Assembly (NCBI GenBank): GCA_900541335.1
Contig: UQJC01000036.1
Span: 1 to 22,051 of the forward strand
Source: an uncultured Prevotella sp.
Lineage (GTDB): Bacteria; Bacteroidota; Bacteroidia; Bacteroidales; Bacteroidaceae
Reading direction: 5' to 3'
DNA length: 22,051 nucleotides
Shown here: piece by piece, positions 1-8,031 of the stretch
Layout: each line of letters starts with the position of its first letter
Numbering within the stretch: the stretch's first letter is position 1
Made by a program: the position numbers and the translations under genes
The notes under the pieces: generated by a model
The model's database searches: none
Told to the model about the DNA's origin: nothing
The model's input: only the letters and a program-made list of their open reading frames with translations

Positions 1-18
1 TGTGGTGTCTTCTAACAT
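1..18 (-). CDS. possible 5' end of a minus-strand gene running off the left edge
   Basis: On the minus strand an ATG at 18-16 is followed by only five more codons (M-L-E-D-T-T) before the window ends. A purine-rich AAAGGA lies just upstream of this ATG, which is a better ribosome-binding site than most genes here have. From general knowledge, a divergent tsaD gene often neighbours tamB in Bacteroidales, and TsaD proteins have a short variable N-terminus before their ILGIESSCDDT motif. That motif would fall outside the window, so the identity is only a guess. Confidence 0.25.
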
Positions 19-226
19 ATGTCCTTTACTTTCTAGGAATAGACTTGATGATAACTTTAGGTAATATATCTTGATTCGTTGTATATCAGTGATATATGAG
101 GATTGTTTTACTTCACTCTTTCCTCGTGTTGAGTCAAGTCTAAGTTCCCGTTCTATTCTATTTTATCACTTACCACGTAAACAACTTTACCGCTACGAAT
201 ACCTTACGCAACATAGTACGAGTATG

Positions 227-252
227 GGTATGCATCCTGCTGGGTGCATACC
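227..252 (+). other. strong 11-bp hairpin beside the tamB start
   Basis: Positions 227-237 pair with 242-252 (ten Watson-Crick pairs and one G-T) around a four-base TGCT loop. It ends five bases before the TTG at 258, the first standard start codon in the tamB frame. It is therefore either a leader structure over the initiation region or, if translation starts further upstream, a hairpin inside the codons of the membrane anchor. Confidence 0.5.
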
Positions 253-257
253 TTGTT

Positions 258-3200
258 TTGTTGGGCTTTGTACACTTCGGTCCGACCCAGCGTTGGTTGA
301 CCCAAACAGCCGAAGACTTACTCGAACAAACCCTCCGTACTGAGGTGAAAATCGGAGCTTTAGAGGTTGGATTGTTTAATCGAGTCCTGTTGCGCGACGT
401 GTGTATTTACGATCAAGAACGCAAGCCCCTTTTGCAAGCCGAACGTCTGACGGCAAAAGTAGCGTTGCGTTCCCTTGTCCAGGAGCAGCTGTCGTTGCGT
501 ACCATCTCGATACTCGATACACAAATCAACCTCTACAAGCCCAACGCTACGTCTCCCACCAATTTCCAGTTTATTGTCGATGCGCTGAGCAGCAAGGAGA
601 AAAAGGAAAACAAGGGCATCAACCTGCGCGTGAACTCCGTGATTCTGCGACGTATTCAGGTAAAATACGATCAGCTTGACCGTCCCCGTACGCCGGGCAA
701 GCTCAATCCCTCACACCTGCTGGTAGACCAAATCAATGCCAATATCAGCCTCAAGAGTCTGACGCCCGACCTTTTGCGCCTTCATGTTCGCTCGTTAGCC
801 TTTCGCGAACAGTCAGGCTTCGAACTTCGCCATTTGCGCTTGAAGCTTCGTGCCGACCGTCACGGAGCCACGATTGAAGACTTCGAGATGCGCCTTCCCC
901 AGTCGGTAATCAGTCAGAGCGACTTGCGTGCCACCTACGATGCGCGAGCCGGATGGGACCGTGTGTGGAACACCTTGCGCGTAGAAGGTAATGTGCGCGA
1001 TGCGTGGCTCACCGTGGCTGACATCCGCTCGTTGGTCAAACTGCCTCCCACGATGGAACTGTCAGCCCGCCTCTCGACTCGTTTTGCAGTCAGTCCGCAA
1101 CGCTTGCGCTTCAGTCAGTTGAGATTGGCCGATTCGCAGGAAGAGGTCAATCTTGAAGGGGGAATCACCGTGCAGCGACAGGGAGGAAAGCCTATAGGAC
1201 TGGCTTTTGACGTCACCCAACTGACCGTTGACGATGCTTTCTCTCGGCGCATCATGCACTGGGTGAAGGCAGACTCTACCTTGACGGGTATGGTCGGCAG
1301 GGTAGGCGATGTTTCGCTCCAGGGTAAGGGCGAACTGAAGTTTGCTGGACCGGGTAAGGGTCATTTTAACTTGTCGACCCAAGTAGGTAAACTGACCGCT
1401 CAACTCGATTGGGACGGTCGAAATCAACTCCAAACCCACTTGGAGTTGCAGGATGCCCAGCCCGCCCGTTTGTTGGCTCGCACGCAGCTTCCTCAATCGG
1501 TTAGCTTGCGCGGGGATGTCGCTTTGCAGTTTGACCCTGTTACCAAGCGGTGGGCAGGTGTAAGCGGAGCAACCGACGTGGTACGCTTGGTATGGAATCA
1601 GCAGGCCTATCAGCACATTCGTTTGCAGGGGGCTTATACGTCCCGCGAAGCGACAGCGGTGCTTCTGAGTAGCGATCCGAAGTTGCCTTGTCGGCTGCAA
1701 GGTCGTGTAGCTTGGGTGGGAAAGCAGCTCGACGAAGTGGAGCTAACAGGAAACATTGCGCAACTCAACTTGCAGGAGTTGGGATGGCAAACACCCTATC
1801 AGCAAGCTCGATTTTCAGGAACTGTTGAAGCTCATGTACAAGGATTATCGACTACATCACCTCAAGGAAAACTTCAATTACGCGATTTCAATATGTTGCA
1901 GTCGCCTCAAGGCGATTATCATTTAGACCAGTTGACGGCAACGCTCGAGCCTGTGAGTGCCGGCGTGGGACGATTAAGCTTGCACAGTGACTTCCTTGAT
2001 GCTCAGTTGCAAGGTGACATGACTTTGTCGCACCTGACGAATGGGGTAAAGGACCTGTTGAACCGTTCCCTTCCGGGACTCTTAGTGAACGACGGTACGC
2101 CGTCAGCTGTGACAGATTCGCGGTGGGACATTCAGGCCTCACTGAAACGCACGGATGTGTTGGAGAAAATGGCACGTATCCCCTTGCAGACGAAAGGACC
2201 TGTTTTCATCCAAGGTTACTTGGCTACGGGCAAACAGCGCAGTGCCTTGTCGGTACGCACCGATGGTTTTACGATTGGCCGTCAGCCCTTTGGTACTTCG
2301 AGTCTGTATTTTGACGGACAAGGCACACGCTACCACTGTTTGGTCAAGACCCAGAAGGAGTTTGCGGGCAAACAGTTTGATGTCATGGCAAAGCTCTCAA
2401 CTCGCGACAGCTTGCTGGACAGTCGGATAGCTTGGAATGCGCACGAGTCTGCCGAAGATTACAGCGGTAGCGTATCGGCTTCTACCCGTTTCTATGCCAA
2501 CCGCGAGGCGGTCAATTTCCGTACGCAGGTGCATCCAACGGGCTTTACGCTCGACGGGCTTCCCTGGAAAATCGGTTCGGGTGAGATTTCGTTGCTCAAC
2601 CGTGAAGTGACCTTCCGCAATATCAGCCTGAATCATGAGCAGCAAGGCATTAAAGTTGATGGACGCTTCTCTCCACAAAAGAACGACTCGATTGTGGCAG
2701 AGCTCAAGGATATTGACGTGGAGTACATCCTCGATTTGGTCAATTTCCATGCCGTAGATTTTGGGGGTCGGGCTACAGGTAAAGCCATCTTTACGAAGTC
2801 AAACGATGCCCCCGATCTGCATGCCCGACTGTATATTCCTGATTTTACGTTTAATCATGGTCCCATGGGGCGTACTACGATAGATGGCACGTGGAGCCCT
2901 CGGGATAACCGCATCTACCTTGATGCTGACATGAAGTTACCCCAGGGTTTTGACTTGGGAACAAAGGTCAACGGCTTCGTTTCGTTGGCAGAAAAGGGGC
3001 TCAAACTCCACATTCAGGCCAATCGAACCAACCTGAGCTTCTTGAAACGCTACATGGACGGCATCTTCGAGAACTTTTCAGGCGAGGCAACGGGAGCCGT
3101 GACGCTCTATGGCCCGTTTAAGGCGTTGGACTTCCGAGGTAAACTGACCGCAGACGCTTCCGCACGGATACCGGCCACAGGGGTAGCCTATCACATCTCG

Positions 3201-4739
3201 AATGGTACCGTAGACCTTTCGCCCGGTGAGTTCGCCTTCCGACAATTTACCGTGAGTGACGGAAAGGGTGGAAGTGGACGAGCAAATGGTTACCTGCGTC
3301 ACAACCACCTGAAGGACTTGACGTATGACTTTGACGTAACGGCGCAACACCTCCTTTGTTACGATCAACCCGAAAGCCACGATATGCCCTTCTACAGTAC
3401 GACGACAGGTAGCGGCAGGGTGCATCTGGAAGGAGTTCCGGGACGGTTTACTGCCGACATCGCCTTGCGCCCTGAAGCTCCGACGACGTTAGTCTACAAT
3501 TTGAGTACAGGAGAGTCGCTTGCTGCGGAGGATAACATGATTCGCTTCCATGCACAACCCGCCGCAACGCCTGTAGGCAAGGAAGAACCGCAGGAAGAAG
3601 GAACCCAGCGGCAGGAAACACCGGAGGAGGACGGCCAAACGAGCGACATCGTCTTGAATTTCCTCATTGATGCCAATCCTGCAGCCCAGGTAAAGGTTAT
3701 CACGGATGCGCGTTCGGGCGATGCACTGACGGTGTATGGCGAAGGGCCGATTCGTGCTTCGTTCCATAACAAGGGTAATTTTGAAATGTATGGCACTTAC
3801 CGCTTGCAACGCGGTTCGTATAAGATCAGCATTCAAGATATCATCCGTAAGGATTTAACCCTGAAGGCGGGAAGCAGCATGACCTTTGCCGGAAATCCGT
3901 TGCTGGCAGACTTAAACCTGCAAGCTGTCTATACGGTAAACGGTGTGGCGCTGAGTGACCTCAATTATGGAGCAGGTTTCTCGCAGAAGTCAGCCCGTGT
4001 GGATTGCATCCTCAATATCGGCGGCAAGGCGAAATCGCCGCAGGTCAAGTTTGACATCGACCTGCAAGGTATCTCGGAGGACGAGAAGCAGATGGTTCGC
4101 CAGTTGATTGCGACCGATGAGGACATGAACCGCCAGGCCATCTACCTCTTGGGTATTGGTCGCTTCTATACAGCCAATCCACAATCATCCATCGGTCAGT
4201 CTTCCTCGCAGCAGCAAAGTGTTGCCGCCATGCGTTCCTTCCTCTCCACGACCTTGACCAGCCAGTTGAACAGTGCCATTTCCTCCATGTTGGGCAGTGA
4301 GTCGCAATGGTCCTTTGGTACGAACGTGGCTCCCGGCACGTTGGGTTGGAGTGACATCGAGGTCGACGCGCTCTTGCAGGGACGACTCTTTAATGACCGC
4401 TTGCTGATCAATGGTAACTTTGGTTACCGTGACCGTCCGACCTATACTTCCAACTTTATCGGTGACTTTGACATCCGTTACCTGCTGACTCCCAAGGGCA
4501 GCATGAGCTTGCGGGCGTATAGTGAAACGACCGACCGTTACTTTACGAAGTCTTCGCTGACCACACAAGGCATCGGATTGACCTTGCAACGCGATTTTAC
4601 CCGTCTGCGCGACTTGTTTACCTGGACCGGACGGCGCGAGAAGTTGCGCAAAAAGCGGGAAACTAAACGTCAGAAGAAGGGCGAACGCCGCTCAAAGGCT
4701 GTAAACGAAAAGGCGGCGGCTGCCGAGCGTCGCCCTTGA
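258..4739 (+). CDS. tamB: TamB-family translocation/assembly module protein
   Basis: A very large envelope protein (1493 residues) of the AsmA/TamB group. TamB proteins are anchored in the inner membrane and form a long beta-rich periplasmic groove thought to carry lipid and support outer-membrane assembly. The N-terminal part after the anchor has the Bacteroidetes TamB pattern (TEVKIG, then LLRDVCIYDQ, then NLYKPNA). The middle is long amphipathic beta-strand sequence, and roughly the last 450 residues match the DUF490/TamB C-terminal domain, ending in a very basic tail (KLRKKRETKRQKKGERR). The start is uncertain. TTG at 258 is the only ATG/GTG/TTG codon in frame, but the same frame is open back to 144 and encodes a convincing membrane helix (VWVCILLGAYLVLLGFV) that begins before it. 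The true start is probably upstream at an unusual codon, or there is a sequence error. No TamA/BamA partner lies in the window. Confidence 0.9.
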   Translation: MLGFVHFGPTQRWLTQTAEDLLEQTLRTEVKIGALEVGLFNRVLLRDVCIYDQERKPLLQAERLTAKVALRSLVQEQLSLRTISILDTQINLYKPNATSPTNFQFIVDALSSKEKKENKGINLRVNSVILRRIQVKYDQLDRPRTPGKLNPSHLLVDQINANISLKSLTPDLLRLHVRSLAFREQSGFELRHLRLKLRADRHGATIEDFEMRLPQSVISQSDLRATYDARAGWDRVWNTLRVEGNVRDAWLTVADIRSLVKLPPTMELSARLSTRFAVSPQRLRFSQLRLADSQEEVNLEGGITVQRQGGKPIGLAFDVTQLTVDDAFSRRIMHWVKADSTLTGMVGRVGDVSLQGKGELKFAGPGKGHFNLSTQVGKLTAQLDWDGRNQLQTHLELQDAQPARLLARTQLPQSVSLRGDVALQFDPVTKRWAGVSGATDVVRLVWNQQAYQHIRLQGAYTSREATAVLLSSDPKLPCRLQGRVAWVGKQLDEVELTGNIAQLNLQELGWQTPYQQARFSGTVEAHVQGLSTTSPQGKLQLRDFNMLQSPQGDYHLDQLTATLEPVSAGVGRLSLHSDFLDAQLQGDMTLSHLTNGVKDLLNRSLPGLLVNDGTPSAVTDSRWDIQASLKRTDVLEKMARIPLQTKGPVFIQGYLATGKQRSALSVRTDGFTIGRQPFGTSSLYFDGQGTRYHCLVKTQKEFAGKQFDVMAKLSTRDSLLDSRIAWNAHESAEDYSGSVSASTRFYANREAVNFRTQVHPTGFTLDGLPWKIGSGEISLLNREVTFRNISLNHEQQGIKVDGRFSPQKNDSIVAELKDIDVEYILDLVNFHAVDFGGRATGKAIFTKSNDAPDLHARLYIPDFTFNHGPMGRTTIDGTWSPRDNRIYLDADMKLPQGFDLGTKVNGFVSLAEKGLKLHIQANRTNLSFLKRYMDGIFENFSGEATGAVTLYGPFKALDFRGKLTADASARIPATGVAYHISNGTVDLSPGEFAFRQFTVSDGKGGSGRANGYLRHNHLKDLTYDFDVTAQHLLCYDQPESHDMPFYSTTTGSGRVHLEGVPGRFTADIALRPEAPTTLVYNLSTGESLAAEDNMIRFHAQPAATPVGKEEPQEEGTQRQETPEEDGQTSDIVLNFLIDANPAAQVKVITDARSGDALTVYGEGPIRASFHNKGNFEMYGTYRLQRGSYKISIQDIIRKDLTLKAGSSMTFAGNPLLADLNLQAVYTVNGVALSDLNYGAGFSQKSARVDCILNIGGKAKSPQVKFDIDLQGISEDEKQMVRQLIATDEDMNRQAIYLLGIGRFYTANPQSSIGQSSSQQQSVAAMRSFLSTTLTSQLNSAISSMLGSESQWSFGTNVAPGTLGWSDIEVDALLQGRLFNDRLLINGNFGYRDRPTYTSNFIGDFDIRYLLTPKGSMSLRAYSETTDRYFTKSSLTTQGIGLTLQRDFTRLRDLFTWTGRREKLRKKRETKRQKKGERRSKAVNEKAAAAERRP

Positions 4740-4751
4740 CGAAGTGTCGAG

Positions 4752-4781
4752 CCGAGGGGAGGACTGGAGGCTTCCCCTCGG
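4752..4781 (+). terminator. GC-rich hairpin after tamB
   Basis: Positions 4752-4760 (CCGAGGGGA) pair perfectly with 4773-4781, extendable by two pairs inward, 13 bases after the tamB stop. There is no T-run after it, so it is a weaker terminator candidate than the others and may instead protect the 3' end of the mRNA. Confidence 0.4.
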
Positions 4782-4901
4782 AGAGTATGCTCTTGCGACC
4801 TCTTGTTTTAGGACGAAGCATATCCCCCTGGACGAGGAGAGCTTGTGATGTAAAGAGAAGCAAAGCTTAGCTTTACAGGAGCGGCTTTAGGAATTCGTTT
4901 G

Positions 4902-4909
4902 TACTTTTG
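4902..4909 (+). promoter_or_regulatory. Bacteroidetes -7 box for queA
   Basis: TACTTTTG fits TAnnTTTG, followed by C. No clear TTTG is present at the expected -33 distance. The box lies 80 bases before the ATG at 4989, which argues against translation starting at 4899. Confidence 0.5.
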
Positions 4910-4988
4910 CACGATTCAAAAAATACTCATTTATAATAGGTCATTCCTTCTTGCCGGAAGCGACAAGGGTGGGGTGGCACGTAAGCTT

Positions 4989-6221
4989 ATGATCAAGGAC
5001 CCCAAACACATCAATATTGCGGATTATAATTACCCGTTACCCGAAGAACGCATAGCTAAATATCCCAAAGCCGTGCGCGATGAGTCGAAATTGCTGGTTT
5101 ACCGTCACGGCGAAATCGGTGAGGACACGTTTAAGAACATTGCTTCATATTTGCCCGAAGGGGCTTTGATGGTATTTAATAACACCAAAGTCATTCAAGC
5201 CCGCCTTCATTTCCATAAATCGACGGGTGCACTGATTGAAGTGTTTTGTCTGGAACCCCATACTCCGCTGGATTACCAACTGAACTTTTCTTCTACCCGT
5301 CGGGTAACTTGGACCTGCCTGGTCGGTAACTTGAAAAAATGGAAAGAAGGAAAGCTCGAACGCATCCTGACGGTGCGCGGACAGGAGTTGACCCTCACGG
5401 CTAAACGAGGCGGCATGAGCGGTACCGGGCATGAAATTACCTTTGATTGGGGAGACAACACGGTGACCTTTGCCGAAGTCTTAGAGGCTATCGGTGAATT
5501 GCCGATTCCTCCCTACTTGAACCGCGACACGGAACCGTGTGACCTTCAAACTTACCAGACGGTCTACGGAAAGATCAAGGGCTCTGTAGCAGCTCCTACA
5601 GCTGGACTTCACTTTACGGAACGCGTGCTGCAGGCTATTGATGCGCGTGGAATTGAACGTAACGAGGTGACACTTCATGTGGGAGCGGGGACATTTAAAC
5701 CTGTTAAGAGTGAAGAAATCGGGGGACACACGATGCACGCCGAGTGGATTGCCGTGAAGCGCGAAAGTATCGAACGATTGTTGGCGCACAACGGTGAATG
5801 TATTGCGGTGGGCACCACGTCGGTGCGTACCTTGGAAAGTCTTTACTATATCGGCGTGATGATTCACGAACATCCCGAGGCTACACCCGACGAACTCCAC
5901 GTGCCGCAGTGGCTCCCGTATGAATATGCTGCCGCTCCCGGTGAGAAACTTTCGACCGTAGAGGCGTTACAGGAGATTCTGAACTACTTGGATCGGAACC
6001 AAATGCCTGTACTCCACACGGCTACGCAGATAATTATTGCTCCGGGCTACGAATACCACGTGGTGCGCCGCATAGTAACGAACTTCCACCAGCCGCAGAG
6101 TACGTTGCTCTTGTTGGTGTCAGCCTTTATCGGGGCAGCGTGGCGCCGCATTTATGACTATGCGCTGGGTCACGATTTCCGCTTCTTGAGTTACGGTGAC
6201 AGTTCGTTGTTGGAACCCTGA
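4989..6221 (+). CDS. queA: S-adenosylmethionine:tRNA ribosyltransferase-isomerase
   Basis: QueA moves and isomerises the ribosyl group of S-adenosylmethionine onto 7-aminomethyl-7-deazaguanine in tRNA, giving epoxyqueuosine at the wobble base of GUN anticodons. The 410-residue product has the family's N-terminal motif YPLPEERIAKYP, then ALMVFNNTKVIQARL, and the conserved central GSVAAPTAGLHFT and HVGAGTFKPV segments. The C-terminal part has VGTTSVRTLES and NFHQPQSTLLLLVSAF. The frame is open back to 4899, but the extra residues look non-coding and overlap the predicted promoter, so the ATG at 4989 (MIKDPKHINIADYNYPLP) is preferred. The gene stands alone, with its own promoter and a strong terminator at 6364-6408. 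No other queuosine genes are nearby. Confidence 0.95.
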   Translation: MIKDPKHINIADYNYPLPEERIAKYPKAVRDESKLLVYRHGEIGEDTFKNIASYLPEGALMVFNNTKVIQARLHFHKSTGALIEVFCLEPHTPLDYQLNFSSTRRVTWTCLVGNLKKWKEGKLERILTVRGQELTLTAKRGGMSGTGHEITFDWGDNTVTFAEVLEAIGELPIPPYLNRDTEPCDLQTYQTVYGKIKGSVAAPTAGLHFTERVLQAIDARGIERNEVTLHVGAGTFKPVKSEEIGGHTMHAEWIAVKRESIERLLAHNGECIAVGTTSVRTLESLYYIGVMIHEHPEATPDELHVPQWLPYEYAAAPGEKLSTVEALQEILNYLDRNQMPVLHTATQIIIAPGYEYHVVRRIVTNFHQPQSTLLLLVSAFIGAAWRRIYDYALGHDFRFLSYGDSSLLEP

Positions 6222-6363
6222 TAAGCTCAGTCCTGCTTCATAGCAGTCGGAGCCGATGCAGGGAAAGGCAAAAGTGTGGCAGCGGAAAAGATTTGCACGC
6301 AGTCGCCATCTTTCGCCTCTGATGGCCTTCAACAGGATTTCTGAGTATAACCTCCCACATTAA

Positions 6364-6408
6364 CCCGTTGGCAGAACAACCCGAAAGGGAAGTTGCCAAC
6401 GGTTTTTT
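6364..6408 (+). terminator. intrinsic terminator after queA
   Basis: A nine-base stem, CCGTTGGCA (6365-6373) with TGCCAACGG (6394-6402), encloses a small inner hairpin (CCC, GAAA loop, GGG at 6380-6389). It is followed by a run of six T at 6403-6408. It ends only 24 bases before the Nudix start codon. Confidence 0.85.
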
Positions 6409-6432
6409 ACTTGAAATAAATACAGCAGCAGT

Positions 6433-6975
6433 ATGACGAATATTCCTTTTGATAATCCCAACGAAGTATTGCCTCTGGTAGACGAACAGGGACAGGTGGT
6501 GGGCAAGACCTTACGTGGCGAATGTCACGACGGCACGAAGAAACTCCACCCGGTGGTACACCTTCATGTTTTTGATGCCGAGGGCAGACTGTATTTGCAA
6601 CGCCGGCCGAGCTGGAAGAAGATTCAGCCCAATCGGTGGGATACGGCTGTCGGAGGGCATATAGGCTATGGCGAAACGGTAGCTGAGGCATTGGAACGCG
6701 AAGCTTACGAAGAGTTGGGATTAAGTGGTTTTGAGGCCGCTTCAATTGAACAGTATGTCTATGAGTCAACTTGCGAACGCGAGTTTGTACATGTCTTTTG
6801 TACACGGACGGCGGTGGCACCCACTCCTTCGGCTGAACTGGATGGGGGAGCTTTCTTCACTCACGAAGAAATCGTTGAACAACTCGGCAAGGGATTCTTT
6901 ACGCCGATGTTTGAAGCGGAATGGCAGCAACTCTCACAGTTGGAATGCTTTCGACGCTACGAATGCGGTGAGTAA
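6433..6975 (+). CDS. Nudix hydrolase (YfcD/IDI-like branch)
   Basis: A 180-residue single-domain Nudix protein. The Nudix box G-x5-E-x7-RE-x2-EE-x-G is complete, from G75 to G96 (GHIGYGE ... REAYEELGL), and the acidic residues E93 and E94 are expected to bind the catalytic metal. The preceding LYLQRRPSWKKIQPNRWDTAVGGH is typical of the branch related to isopentenyl-diphosphate isomerase and E. coli YfcD. Such enzymes cut nucleoside-diphosphate-linked substrates, but the substrate cannot be read from the sequence. The gene sits between two strong terminators (6364-6408 and 6986-7022), so it is a single-gene unit. No clear promoter is visible between the first terminator and its ATG. Confidence 0.9.
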   Translation: MTNIPFDNPNEVLPLVDEQGQVVGKTLRGECHDGTKKLHPVVHLHVFDAEGRLYLQRRPSWKKIQPNRWDTAVGGHIGYGETVAEALEREAYEELGLSGFEAASIEQYVYESTCEREFVHVFCTRTAVAPTPSAELDGGAFFTHEEIVEQLGKGFFTPMFEAEWQQLSQLECFRRYECGE

Positions 6976-6985
6976 CGCGAAGTTG

Positions 6986-7022
6986 ACGGACAGCAGACTT
7001 ACCTGCTGTCCGTTGTTTTTTT
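6986..7022 (+). terminator. intrinsic terminator after the Nudix gene
   Basis: An 11-bp perfect stem, ACGGACAGCAG (6986-6996) with CTGCTGTCCGT (7003-7013), has a six-base loop and is followed by TGTTTTTTT. It begins 10 bases after the stop codon. Confidence 0.9.
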
Positions 7023-7120
7023 CTTCAGATGGCGGAGCGGGTAGGCACTGACAGGCAGCTAGATGTAACGGTTGTCGATGGGGGCTTGTTGCTGAATTCG
7101 GCTTATTTCGTTTGCTTCGT

Positions 7121-7267
7121 GGTCAACCCGACTTCTTCTCCCGAACTTCGGAAGCAGGAGCTTGGCTCGCCACAGGAGAAGGGAAAAACACATGAATTTG
7201 CTCAGTAAAAACCTCATGGGAAGCCGTCGGACGAGGCGAAACGCTTGTCGGTTGACCTGACTTTTTT
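7121..7267 (+). ncRNA. possible structured non-coding RNA, family unknown
   Basis: The stretch 7025-7432 has no plausible protein gene. Within it, GGTCAACCCGAC (7121-7132) is almost the exact reverse complement of GTCGGTTGACC (7247-7257; one base fewer), and six T follow at 7262-7267. Inside this closing helix smaller stems are possible: CTTCTCC/GGAGAAG (7135-7141 with 7175-7181), AAGC/GCTT (7152-7155 with 7160-7163), CATGA/TCATG (7191-7195 with 7214-7218) and GCG/CGC near 7240. That pattern resembles a branched RNA ending in a terminator. No TAnnTTTG promoter was found upstream. The SRP RNA core, tmRNA and RNase P signatures were not seen. It could also be chance pairing or a long-range terminator. 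Confidence 0.35.
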
Positions 7268-7408
7268 AGCAGGAAAAGCTTGAAATGCGCTTGGGCGAGC
7301 TTCGATGAGCAAAAAAAATAGAGGTAGGTAAATATATTGAGAATCAGTCTTTTTGTTTGGTTTTATCTTCCGAAGTGAAATTTTATTGCAAAAGTATTGG
7401 GCGAAAAG

Positions 7409-7440
7409 TTTGGAGGATAAATAAAAAGTTCATACTTTTG
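7409..7440 (+). promoter_or_regulatory. promoter of the tRNA-Val pair
   Basis: TTTG at 7409-7412 is followed, after 20 bases, by TACTTTTG at 7433-7440. This matches the Bacteroidetes -33/-7 consensus with standard spacing. Transcription would start about 7447, some 14 bases before the first tRNA. Confidence 0.8.
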
Positions 7441-7460
7441 CACCGCTTTAGAAATGATAC

Positions 7461-7535
7461 GGGCGCTTAGCTCAGCTGGTTCAGAGCATCTGCCTTACAA
7501 GCAGAGGGTCGGCGGTTCGAATCCGTCAGCGCCCA
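7461..7535 (+). tRNA. tRNA-Val(UAC), copy 1
   Basis: A complete 75-base cloverleaf. The acceptor GGGCGCT pairs with AGCGCCC. The anticodon stem TCTGC/GCAGA encloses the loop CTTACAA, giving anticodon TAC at 7496-7498, which reads GUA and related valine codons. The T arm GGCGG-TTCGAAT-CCGTC is normal. The discriminator is A7535, and CCA is not encoded. It differs from copy 2 at one base, A7488 against G7600, at the junction between D and anticodon stems. Confidence 0.95.
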
Positions 7536-7572
7536 CACTTCACATTCTCTCTCTATTCACCTTTAAAACGAC

Positions 7573-7647
7573 GGGCGCTTAGCTCAGCTGGTTCAGAGCG
7601 TCTGCCTTACAAGCAGAGGGTCGGCGGTTCGAATCCGTCAGCGCCCA
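7573..7647 (+). tRNA. tRNA-Val(UAC), copy 2
   Basis: A tandem copy of the preceding gene after a 37-base spacer, with the same anticodon TAC and all paired regions identical. The single difference is G7600 in place of A. No promoter lies in the spacer, so both copies are probably made from the promoter at 7409-7440 and end at the terminator at 7659-7688. Confidence 0.95.
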
Positions 7648-7658
7648 CGTTAGAATCG

Positions 7659-7688
7659 AAAGACTGTCCTCCACGACAGTCTTTTTTT
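7659..7688 (+). terminator. intrinsic terminator after the tRNA-Val pair
   Basis: AAAGACTGTC (7659-7668) pairs with GACAGTCTTT (7675-7684) around a six-base loop. The T-run continues to 7688. Confidence 0.9.
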
Positions 7689-7702
7689 ATTGGCTAAAAA
7701 AC

Positions 7703-7777
7703 AACAGGCTACCCTGTAGAAGCGACACTTGCTCATGTAAATGATCAGTTTGTGCCGCTTTTACAGGGTAGCTTGTT
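7703..7777. repeat. long isolated inverted repeat (26-base arms)
   Basis: Positions 7703-7728 and 7752-7777 form a stem of 26 positions with one mismatch (A7725/C7755) and two G-T pairs, around a 23-base loop. The core is GCTACCCTGTA. It lies 15 bases beyond the tRNA terminator and 255 bases before the citrate synthase start, with no gene on either side. No T-run follows. It could be a dispersed palindromic element, a MITE-like remnant or an RNA hairpin. Confidence 0.7.
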
Positions 7778-7978
7778 TGGGTAAATGCCATGCGGAGCAG
7801 GGTAGCGCACGTCTATGGGGAGAGGGGATGGAAGTGGTTCTTTCATCGTGTTAGGTGATTCCTTTAGTTTGTATACTTGTTGTGCTTTGTGAGATGAAAT
7901 AACTTTCTATCTGAAAGTATATCTACGGAAATGGTGTGAATATGTTATTTATGCAGCGGCTTATTCAAACATTTCGCT

Positions 7979-7986
7979 TACCTTTG
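7979..7986 (+). promoter_or_regulatory. Bacteroidetes -7 box for citrate synthase
   Basis: TACCTTTG fits TAnnTTTG and lies 46 bases before the ATG at 8032. No exact TTTG stands at the -33 distance. Confidence 0.5.
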
Positions 7987-8031
7987 CCGCCAATGTAAGA
8001 AAAGCCTGTCAAATCACTAAATTAATTGGGT

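Noticed and set aside
71..343. 90-codon plus-strand frame over the tamB start
   Set aside because: It overlaps the tamB anchor in another frame, has no recognisable domain and ends just inside tamB; judged a chance frame.
1062..1700. 212-codon minus-strand frame inside tamB
   Set aside because: Antisense to a clear gene, with Arg/Gln/Leu-rich composition typical of shadow frames and no family motif.
7121..7267. Signal recognition particle RNA as the identity of the possible ncRNA
   Set aside because: GGAAGCAG occurs, but the paired GGTCAG and GGAA-tetraloop core of domain IV is not formed.
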